Shown here in pieces: positions 54,120 through 61,913 of a stretch of DNA of 64,000 nucleotides (its first letter is position 1; each line of letters begins with the position of its first letter). This DNA is from Ruegeria lacuscaerulensis (GTDB lineage: Bacteria > Pseudomonadota > Alphaproteobacteria > Rhodobacterales > Rhodobacteraceae). A program made the position numbers and the translations under genes. The DNA is taken from the NCBI RefSeq assembly GCF_013031245.1, contig NZ_WPZL01000012.1, forward strand, positions 1 through 64,000. The letters run 5' to 3'. A model generated the notes under the pieces. It was not told the origin of the DNA, ran no database searches, and saw only the letters and a program-made list of their open reading frames with translations.

Positions 54120-55151
54120 TCAACCCCGACGATTGGACCAGCGCAGGATAAGATTGGCCGCGATAGGCGCTCCGATAATCACCAGTACGATCCGTGTCAG
54201 GTGATGAGTGATCACGAAACCCAGATCAGCACCGGAAACGATGGCCAGCACCGTCATTTCAGCCTGTCCGCCCGGAGCGAAGGCAAGGAACGCTTCGACC
54301 GGGCGACCCAGCCCAAGAGTCGTGACAATGACAGTGAATCCCGCAGCCAGAATGGCAAGTACCAGGACATAAGCTACACCCGCCGCAACCACGCGGCGAA
54401 GTTCGCTCCAGGTTACCCCGACGAATTTCACACCAATCGCGCATCCGAGGAAGAATTGCGCCAGCAGAATGGCTTCGCGCGGCGGTCGGGAATGTATGAA
54501 ATCACCCAACGACAGCGCGGCTGTCAGGATCATTGGGCCAAGGATTGAGGCGCCGAACAACCCTATTCTCTCTCCGCCCTTCCATCCGACAAAGGCCGCC
54601 AGCACCATGAGCAGTAATTCGTGAACCGGAAGCTCGCTCGTTGGCTGCCCGATGGGATTGGTCAGTTCGGCATCGTAAAACACCGTCAGAAACAGGGGCG
54701 CCAGCGTCACAATGATCAGAACGCGCGTGCCGTGGATCAGTGACAGGGTCCGCGGGTCGGCGCCTGCCTCGCTGCCAAATATGATCATGTCCTGCAACCC
54801 ACCGGGCATGGCTGCGTAAAACGCGGTCTTGTCGTCGAACCCCCAGACCTTGCGAAAGAATGGCACACCGACAAGCGCAATCAAGATGATGAAAAAGGGA
54901 ATCAGCATGATTGAGGCGGCCATCTTCGGCAATTCATCGAAGAGACTGGGCGTAATTGAGGCTCCAACAGCAACGCCCAGAATTGTTCGCGCCGCAATCG
55001 AAACCTGTCCGAACCCTTCCAGAGGCGCATGGGCCAATGCTGCAACAAGGCAAGCCAACATTGGGCCAAACAGGAATGGCAGCGGGAGGTCCAGCGCCCA
55101 GAATATCACCATACCCAGAAGCGCGAGAGCAAATGTAAAAACCCTCTTCAT
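54120..55151 (-). CDS. AbrB family membrane protein
   Basis: Polytopic protein of 343 residues with two AbrB-duplication halves (LPFLFGPMLACLVAAL; WKGGERIGLFGASILGPMIL), each with a PxGxxx-type loop (AAMPGGLQDMIIFG; FAPGGQAEMTVLAIVSGADL). Often labelled ammonia-monooxygenase-like, but it is a putative transporter. ATG at 55151 (MKRVFTFALALLG) gives the normal length; ATG at 55214 is an alternative. Divergent from a GntR regulator, which probably controls it. Confidence 0.82.
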   Translation of the reverse strand: MKRVFTFALALLGMVIFWALDLPLPFLFGPMLACLVAALAHAPLEGFGQVSIAARTILGVAVGASITPSLFDELPKMAASIMLIPFFIILIALVGVPFFRKVWGFDDKTAFYAAMPGGLQDMIIFGSEAGADPRTLSLIHGTRVLIIVTLAPLFLTVFYDAELTNPIGQPTSELPVHELLLMVLAAFVGWKGGERIGLFGASILGPMILTAALSLGDFIHSRPPREAILLAQFFLGCAIGVKFVGVTWSELRRVVAAGVAYVLVLAILAAGFTVIVTTLGLGRPVEAFLAFAPGGQAEMTVLAIVSGADLGFVITHHLTRIVLVIIGAPIAANLILRWSNRRG

Positions 55152-55213
55152 CGAAGGGGAAAGCTGGATCTTTTGAACAGACAAGAATCGGTTTCCACTG
55201 CATTGACTTTCCA

Positions 55214-55231
55214 TGTATCCAATTGCATACA
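55214..55231. promoter_or_regulatory. palindrome in the AbrB/GntR intergenic region
   Basis: TGTATCCAATTGCATACA is a near-perfect dyad (TGTAT/ATACA arms), typical in composition of FCD-type GntR operators. A second inverted repeat, CACTTG (55230-55235) with CAAGTG (55246-55251), lies next to the GntR start. Confidence 0.5.
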
Positions 55232-55259
55232 CTTGGACGCAAATGCAAGTGTGAGCGTG

Positions 55260-55940
55260 ATGAGCATCCAAGACGATCAAATACAGCCCGGCCCACAAGG
55301 AAATTCCGCTTATAAACGGTTGCTGGAAGAGATCCGCGAGGGCGAAATGCTGCCGGGGGACCGCCTGAGAGAAATCGACTTGTCGCAACGTTTGGGCGTG
55401 AGTCGAACACCGGTCCGGGAAGCAATCCGGCAACTTGAGACTGACGGGCTTGTCACCCATGTCCCGAGGCTGGGCGCGACGGTTCGGAGCCTCGACTACA
55501 CCGAAGTCATGGAGCTCTACGAAATGCGCGCGGTGCTGGAAGGTACTGCGGCGCGGTTGGCAGCACGGGCCGCGTCAGATGTCGAGCTGGACGAGTTGGA
55601 TGTGCTGAACGATCGTCTGGCCGAAGCAGGCACTGGCCCGGCCGCAATACGGATCAACCGGGTATTCCATGCCACTTTGTTGGATGCCGCCAAGAACCGG
55701 TTTCTGGCGAAATCCATGTTGTCTCTGCAAAAGGCGCTGCTGATCCTGGGGCCTTCGCAATTGCTGGACAGTGATCGGGCCGAGGCGGCTGTCGGCGAGC
55801 ATCGGCGCGTTATGGCGGCTCTGAAGGCGCGAGACGGCGCAGCGGCCGAGGCGGAAATGCGAGCTCACATACAGGCAGCCCAGCGCATGCGTATTCGCGC
55901 ATTGCAGGAACGTGACCGAGCCATTGATCCAAGCCAGTAA
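55260..55940 (+). CDS. GntR family regulator (FCD/FadR subfamily)
   Basis: Regulator of 226 residues. HTH: LREIDLSQRLGVSRTPVREA; then the FCD all-helical domain (MELYEMRAVLEGTAARLAAR, NRVFHATLLDAAKN, EHRRVMAALKARDG) with its metal-binding His residues. Start at 55260 (MSIQDDQIQ) is preferred; a GTG three codons upstream is possible. Divergent from the AbrB-type membrane protein gene. Confidence 0.87.
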   Translation: MSIQDDQIQPGPQGNSAYKRLLEEIREGEMLPGDRLREIDLSQRLGVSRTPVREAIRQLETDGLVTHVPRLGATVRSLDYTEVMELYEMRAVLEGTAARLAARAASDVELDELDVLNDRLAEAGTGPAAIRINRVFHATLLDAAKNRFLAKSMLSLQKALLILGPSQLLDSDRAEAAVGEHRRVMAALKARDGAAAEAEMRAHIQAAQRMRIRALQERDRAIDPSQ

Positions 55941-56087
55941 AAAGACCAGGTATGACCGCCAAGACGGAAGCATACGATATCGCGGTCATCGGGGTGGAAA
56001 CTCCTGCCACACACGAATTTTTGCTGTATGCATTCCTGCCGATTGGACCGCTGGTCGGGGAATTCGGCCAGGACGAGTATTATAGAA

Positions 56088-56980
56088 CTACCACGCAGGT
56101 TTGTGGCCAACGGTCTTGATCAAAAAATCCATGAATGCCCGGACTTTGGGAGAAATCACGTTGGTTTTGGGATAGACCAGCTAGAGCATCGTGCCTTCGG
56201 TTCCTTCAAACCCCGGCATCACCTGTACCAGTTGCCCGGCAGACAACTCCTATTGGACGCTCCAGCGCGCATTCAGTGAAATACCAAGCCCCGCGAGGGT
56301 CGCAATTTTCTGACTGAGACCATCATCGATGATTAACTGTCCACGTGCGCTGGCAGGGTCAAACTGCCCGACTTGGCCTTCGGGACCCTCAAGCGGCCGA
56401 GCCCGCAAGTCCTGAAACGCGATCAGCCTGTGACCTGACAAATCGTTGGGTGTGTTCGGCGTGCCGTGTGTTTCAAGATAAGTCGGCGACGCGCATAGGA
56501 TCCGACGATCATCTGCCAGCTTGCGGCCCTTGAGGCTGCTGTCTTCCGGCACCGAGTTCCGCAGCGCCAGGTCAATGCTGCCTTCAATCAGGTCGAACTG
56601 AGTGTCGGACAGTCGCATATCCAGCGTAAGTTCAGGATATGCATCGAGGAAGGCGGGCACTATATATATTGCTGCGCAAAGGCGCTGGGTGCGGCAAAAC
56701 GCATTGTCCCGCTGATCTTTGCCTGACTTTTGCCCAGTGCGGCAAGCGCGGTGTCCTCCTGCGCAATGATCTCGCGAGCGAAAGGCAGAAAGTCCTCACC
56801 CTCTGATGACAACGACACTTTGCGCTTAGAGCGGTGAATGAGGTCGGCGCCTATACGATGCTCAAGCTTTGTCAGCTTAGAGCTGGCGACAGCTGGTGCC
56901 ATGCCAAGCTGCAGACCAGCGGCACTTATGTTCAGCTATTCACTGGCAAGTACGAACAGGCGGAGGCCTTGCGTATCCAT
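56088..56980 (-). pseudogene. LysR-type regulator, multiply disrupted
   Basis: Reading from ATG at 56980 gives MDTQGLRLFVLASE, then TAG (56936-56938), LNISAAGLQLGMAPAVASSK and the remaining HTH. A two-base expansion of a TA tract (56661-56668) shifts frame after FAQQYI. The effector domain continues FLDAYPELTLDMRLSDTQFD and is broken by further TAG codons at 56250-56252 and 56181-56183 before the final stop at 56088. Three nonsense codons and one frameshift make this a clear pseudogene of a full-length 297-residue LysR. Confidence 0.85.
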
Positions 56981-57111
56981 TTATTATATCCAAATCACGA
57001 TTTCTGAATAAGAAAACCGCCCATTTATGCGTCAAAAACAATAGCTATCTTCGCCACAAGCAAACAGCGACACATTACCTGGCCGCATCGAACATAACGG
57101 GAGAACCACGC

Positions 57112-57644
57112 ATGACGCGGAACTCACACAACTTTGCAGAGCAACCTGGCCGCCAAAGAGGTAATCATTTTCGATCACACAGTTCGCGTGGACGACCCCG
57201 CAGCGATGCGCAAACCGGCGCGCACCGTTCACAGCGACAATAGCGAAGACGGCGCGCGTCAGTGCCTGATCGACCTGTTGGGACCAAAAACCGCGGGATT
57301 CGAGCGATGGCATTTCGCCTTCATCAATGTCTGGCGCCCTATCGAGAATCCGATCAACGGCGCCACTTGGCTTTGTACGCCCCTCAAGTGTCGATCCAAG
57401 TGATTGGATCCTGCTCGACCTGATTTATCCGGATCGAAACGGTCAGATCATGGGGCTTGTCGGAAGCCCCGGTCACGATTGGATATACTTGTCCAGTATG
57501 ACGCCCAACGACATCGCATTCTTCAATATCTACGACAATCATGAACTACCTTCAGTCGCACACAGCGTTCTCGACATGGTCGAAGACCCGACGGTCAATG
57601 CCATATGCAAGAACCCCGAGAGCGGCACTTTGGTGCGGTATTAA
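57112..57644 (+). pseudogene. CmcJ/NvfI-family oxidoreductase, N-terminally truncated and frameshifted
   Basis: Recognisable pieces are KEVIIFDHTVRVDDPA, RTVHSDNSEDGARQCL, FAFINVWRPIENPI and LLDLIYPDRNGQIMGLVGSP with DWIYLSSMTPNDIAFFNIYD. They lie in two frames that join if two bases are restored at about 57361-57371 (NGAPLGFVRPSS expected). A third frame is needed for the first codons from ATG 57112. The family's first 70 or so residues are missing. The family comprises Fe(II)-type hydroxylases of secondary metabolism. It precedes the LLM gene by 15 bases. Confidence 0.6.
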
Positions 57645-57659
57645 TCAAGGATTGCACTC

Positions 57660-58628
57660 ATGCTGGACTTACCAAAGCAACAGGGTTTTCCGTCTCTGAA
57701 CAACGCCTACAATGCGGTGTTCAAATCAGATCGCCTGAGAATTGGGTTAATTCTACCGGTTGAAGCGTACCCGGTGGGATCAGCCCCAACGATGGCAGGG
57801 CATCTTGAAATCGCTCAACTTGCTGAACGGCTGGGATTCTCGGCCCTGTGGCTGCGCGGTGTCCCATTTGATGTGCCTTCGTTTGGGGATGCCGGGCAAA
57901 TCTTTGATCCGTTTGCCTATCTCGGCGCACTGTCGGCCGTCACTCAGACAATCGCTCTCGGCACCGCCGGCATTGTCCTGCGCTTGCGCCACCCGGCTCA
58001 TGTGGCCAAGGCGGCGGCATCGGCAGATGTTTTGTCAAACGGACGACTGCTTTTGGGTAATGCCTCCGGTGATCGGCCCGAGGAGTATCCTGCGCTCATT
58101 ATGTCCTATCCAGAACGGGGAGCACGGTTCCGGGACGGCTATGTCTATATTCGCGACATGTCCAAGGCCTACCCGCATCATCACGGCGACCATGGTACGT
58201 TGTCAGGCAATATCGACATGCTGCCTAAGCCTGTTGCCGGGCATATCCCGATGCTTATCACCGGTGGGAGCCAGCAGTCCCCGGACTGGGTGGCACAAAA
58301 CGGCGACGGCTGGATTACCTACCCGCGTGAAGCGGAATCGCAAGGGCGAGTAATTGCAGATTATCGTAGTCGCGTTCGCAGTACGAGCCTGCCAAACAAA
58401 CCGGTTATGCAATCGCTTTATATTGATCTGCTGGCGGAACCTTCGGCTCAGCCGCGACCGATCCATCTGGTATTCCGGTCGGGAAGTGACTTTTTGAAAC
58501 GCTATCTCGAGGAAGTCCGGGCGCTTGGTGTGAACCATGTCGCGTTAAACCTGCGCTTTAACCAGGCACCCATCCAAGACACACTGAAGCGGCTTGCAGA
58601 AGATCTGTTGCCTGCCTTCACCAAGTAA
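57660..58628 (+). CDS. LLM class flavin-dependent oxidoreductase
   Basis: Luciferase-like TIM-barrel protein of 322 residues that would use FMNH2 or F420-type cofactor. Segments include LRIGLILPVEAYPVGSAPTM, RLGFSALWLRGVPFD, IALGTAGIVLRLRHPAHVAK and GRLLLGNASGDRPEEYPA. The C-terminal part ends LGVNHVALNLRFNQAPIQDT, as in the MsnO8/alkanal-type subgroup. It probably oxidises a small organic substrate; which one is unknown. Confidence 0.87.
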   Translation: MLDLPKQQGFPSLNNAYNAVFKSDRLRIGLILPVEAYPVGSAPTMAGHLEIAQLAERLGFSALWLRGVPFDVPSFGDAGQIFDPFAYLGALSAVTQTIALGTAGIVLRLRHPAHVAKAAASADVLSNGRLLLGNASGDRPEEYPALIMSYPERGARFRDGYVYIRDMSKAYPHHHGDHGTLSGNIDMLPKPVAGHIPMLITGGSQQSPDWVAQNGDGWITYPREAESQGRVIADYRSRVRSTSLPNKPVMQSLYIDLLAEPSAQPRPIHLVFRSGSDFLKRYLEEVRALGVNHVALNLRFNQAPIQDTLKRLAEDLLPAFTK

Positions 58629-58640
58629 AGGGAATACCCA

Positions 58641-59429
58641 ATGTCCAAAACAATCTTGATTACGGGGTCGACGGACGGCATAGGCCAACTGACAGCCAAA
58701 AAATTGGCGGCGGAGGGGCATACGGTCCTGCTGCACGGGCGCAGCGCGGAAAAGCTTTCTAAGGCCGAGCGACAAATCGAAGGCAATACCGAAACCTATG
58801 TTGCCGATCTGACCTCCGAATTAGATGTCGCCGGACTAGCAGAGGCCATCCTGGCCAAACACGAAAGGCTGGACGTGCTCATCAACAATGCGGGCGTACT
58901 CAGAATGGCGGCCCCGATACTTGATTCCGGATTAGATGCCCGTTTTGTCGTGAATACCTTTGCCCCCTACATTCTCACGTTACGCCTGCTTTCAATTATT
59001 CCCAAGGACGGGCGGGTGGTAAATCTTTCTTCAGCGGCGCAGGCGCCTGTCGACACCCAAGCCATGCTCGGCAATAGGCAACTGGACCACATGGGAGCTT
59101 ACGCGCAAAGCAAACTGGCTATCACCATTTGGACCCGCGAGATGGCGAAAGAGATGCCGGATGGGCCACAACTGATTGCCGTTAACCCGGGTTCCCTACT
59201 CGCGTCCAATATGGTCAAGGGAGGGTTCGGAGTCGAAGGCAATGACCTGAGCATCGGAGCGGATATTCTGTGCGAAGCAGCATTGGGGGCACGTTTTGCG
59301 AACGCCTCAGGCCTCTATTTTGACAACGACAGCGGCCAATTCAACGAACCGCACGCCGCTGCGCTTGATGCAGACCATTCCGCCGCCGTGATGCTGGCGA
59401 TCAGGAAATATGTCTCGGAATACTTATGA
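58641..59429 (+). CDS. SDR family NAD(P)-dependent oxidoreductase
   Basis: Short-chain dehydrogenase of 262 residues. It shows TGSTDGIGQLTAKKL for the nucleotide, NNAGVL, the catalytic Ser in VNLSSAAQ and the YAQSK active site. It resembles retinol/WW-domain-type SDRs. It follows the LLM gene by 12 bases, so the two are co-transcribed and may act on the same metabolite. Confidence 0.88.
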   Translation: MSKTILITGSTDGIGQLTAKKLAAEGHTVLLHGRSAEKLSKAERQIEGNTETYVADLTSELDVAGLAEAILAKHERLDVLINNAGVLRMAAPILDSGLDARFVVNTFAPYILTLRLLSIIPKDGRVVNLSSAAQAPVDTQAMLGNRQLDHMGAYAQSKLAITIWTREMAKEMPDGPQLIAVNPGSLLASNMVKGGFGVEGNDLSIGADILCEAALGARFANASGLYFDNDSGQFNEPHAAALDADHSAAVMLAIRKYVSEYL

Positions 59430-59829
59430 TAGTTTTACTTTAAACCGGAATTCAGAGGTTCCGATTCAAGCAATTACAACCTTCCGTCAAATAAATATGA
59501 CTGAGTACAGAGGTAATAACGAACGCTCATCCTATACCCAAACCCAGAGTTCGGGCGACTTCCCTGGTCGGTGTCAGCCGGCTATGGCGGGCTAAACCGA
59601 AAACCCCAACGCACCTTTGAAACCGCCAGGGGCGGGCTCAATCTTTATCAGCAAGTTCGGTTTCATTGCTCTTCCATCTAATGCTGCGGTTTCATGAGGC
59701 GGTCGAGCCGGGAACTCTGAGAGGATTTTGAACGAGAAACAATGTTTCGTATTCGTTGTGGAATTTGAAACGTCATGACAAGCCTGCGCGAATAAGCTAA
59801 TTGTTCCTTTTAAACTAATCAAATTTCGG
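59430..59829. other. intergenic, no supported gene
   Basis: About 400 bases between the SDR gene and the transporter gene. No frame with family resemblance, no clear terminator and no operator repeat was found. Confidence 0.45.
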
Positions 59830-61722
59830 GTGGTGATTGTGGAACAAGTGGCCTTCAATTTTGAGATGGGTGTCGTATGCGCATTACTGGCCTTCACTGT
59901 ATTCCTATTTGTATCTGAAATCGTCAGGATTGACCTCTCTGCCATACTGGTTTTGGTTGTTATTGGCCTGCTCAGCTATGCGCCCGGGCTCGAAAACCTC
60001 GCGGATGTACCACACCTGTTCGATGGCTTTGCCTCAAACGCTGTGATTTCGATCATCGCGGTCATGATCGTTGGTGCGGGGTTGGACAAAACAGGTATCA
60101 TGAACAAAGTCGCGGCGGTTATCCTGAAATACGGCGGCACATCCGAAAACCGAGTATTGCCGATCATATCGGGCACCGTTGGCGTGATTTCTTCGTTCAT
60201 GCAAAATGTGGGGGCTGCCGCACTATTTCTGCCGGTGGTGAGCCGAATATCTTCCAGATCCGGGATTCCGTTGTCGCGCCTGCTGATGCCCATGGGATTC
60301 TGCGCCATTTTGGGCGGCACGATGACGATGGTTGGCTCATCGCCGCTTATTTTGCTGAATGACCTGATCCAAACGGCGAACCGGGGCTTGCCGGAAGGTC
60401 AGGAAATGGAACAGTTCGGCCTTTTTTCGGTAACCCCCATCGGATTTGTCTTAATCCTGACCGGTATAGCATATTTTCTGCTTTTGGGTCGGTGGGTGCT
60501 GCCCGGTGATGCAGGCTCTGAAAACACGGGAACAAGTCAGGGCACACAGGAATACCTGCAACGGGTCTACGGCCTTAAAGCGGATGTTTTCGAGGTGATT
60601 GTGCCAGCGGAAAGCCCATTGGTGGGTCAGGTTCTGGCCGATATCAACCACGAGAACCATCTTTATATTATTTCCACGTTCTACCGCGGCAAGACATCGA
60701 TGGTTCAGGTTCTGACCGCCGAAATCGCCGCGCCCTGCAGGCTCGCTATCATTGGGCGGCGCTGGGTTGTAGAGGAATTCGCCGAGAAGTACGGCCTGAC
60801 TGTCATGCCGGAACTGGACATCTTCGTCGAAGAATTTGCGCCTACCAATGCCGGAATAGCCGAAGTTGTTGTGACGCCGGACAGCAAGCTGATCGGCAAA
60901 TGTCCCCGCGAACTTCTGTTTCGCAAAACATACGGCATGTCCTTGTTGGCGATCCACCGAGGAGAGGAAACACTCAGCCACGTTGAGACCGAAACGCATG
61001 AGTCCACTCAGATCGGTCTCGAAAAATTCCAGGCTGGCGACATGCTTGTTGCGCATACCAGATGGGACAACCTGATGCGGATCAAGCGAGACCCTGACTT
61101 TGTCGTCGTGACGACGGATTTTCCGCAGGACGAATTGCGGCCGCAGAAGGTCGGGTGGGCTCTGGCCTTTTTCGCCATTTCCCTGTCGCTGATTTTGTTC
61201 ACGGACGTGCGCCTGTCGCTTTGCCTGTTGACGGGGGCCGCAGGTATGATGCTCTCGCGCGTTCTCAGCGTGGACGAGGCTTATCGCGCGGTCGGATGGA
61301 ATACCGTTTTCCTGCTCGCGTGCCTCATACCATTGGGGCAAGCCGTGCAAAATACGGGGACCGCGGCGTGGATTGCGCAGCAAATTTTGATCATTCTGGA
61401 CGGTTGGCCGATTTGGGCCCTTCAGGCCGGTGTCGCAATTCTGGCCACCGTCTTCTCGCTGGTCATGTCAAATGTCGGAGCGACCGTGTTACTTGTGCCA
61501 CTCGCCGTGTCGATTGCCGTTGCCGCCGGGGGAAACCCAGCCGTCTTTGCGCTTACGGTTGCCATATCCACCTCAAACAGCTTCATCATTCCGACACATC
61601 AGGTAAACGCTCTGATAATGGGTCCTGCCGGCTACAAGGTAATGGACTTTGTGCGTTCAGGCGGGGTCATGACAATCCTGTTCCTGGTTGTTTCACTACT
61701 GATGCTCAACCTTTTGTACTGA
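59830..61722 (+). CDS. SLC13-type permease with TrkA-C domains
   Basis: Transporter of about 630 residues of the divalent anion:sodium symporter group. N-terminal helices carry GFASNAVISIIAVMIVGAGL and FMQNVGAAALFLPVV; the middle (about 245-410) holds two TrkA-C/RCK-C type domains; the C-terminal helices end with FSLVMSNVGATVLLVPLAVS and STSNSFIIPTHQVNALIMGP. The arrangement matches sulfate- or citrate-type SLC13/SAC1 proteins. The start is uncertain: GTG 59830, 59833 or 59839. Confidence 0.85.
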   Translation: MVIVEQVAFNFEMGVVCALLAFTVFLFVSEIVRIDLSAILVLVVIGLLSYAPGLENLADVPHLFDGFASNAVISIIAVMIVGAGLDKTGIMNKVAAVILKYGGTSENRVLPIISGTVGVISSFMQNVGAAALFLPVVSRISSRSGIPLSRLLMPMGFCAILGGTMTMVGSSPLILLNDLIQTANRGLPEGQEMEQFGLFSVTPIGFVLILTGIAYFLLLGRWVLPGDAGSENTGTSQGTQEYLQRVYGLKADVFEVIVPAESPLVGQVLADINHENHLYIISTFYRGKTSMVQVLTAEIAAPCRLAIIGRRWVVEEFAEKYGLTVMPELDIFVEEFAPTNAGIAEVVVTPDSKLIGKCPRELLFRKTYGMSLLAIHRGEETLSHVETETHESTQIGLEKFQAGDMLVAHTRWDNLMRIKRDPDFVVVTTDFPQDELRPQKVGWALAFFAISLSLILFTDVRLSLCLLTGAAGMMLSRVLSVDEAYRAVGWNTVFLLACLIPLGQAVQNTGTAAWIAQQILIILDGWPIWALQAGVAILATVFSLVMSNVGATVLLVPLAVSIAVAAGGNPAVFALTVAISTSNSFIIPTHQVNALIMGPAGYKVMDFVRSGGVMTILFLVVSLLMLNLLY

Positions 61723-61913
61723 ACGACCTGAAAGGCAAGCAGCCGTGTTGTCTAAAAGTCAGGTGTTCGAAATTCGAATATTCAGGAGAACCTAACACAG
61801 GCACGCGCGCAGGCGCATTGGCAGTTTTGTCCCCCATTGGGCCTCGACTTGGAACGCTGCGGAGTTCAGGATTATAGTCGTTTCGATATCTTTCAACGGT
61901 TAGAGGAACATAG

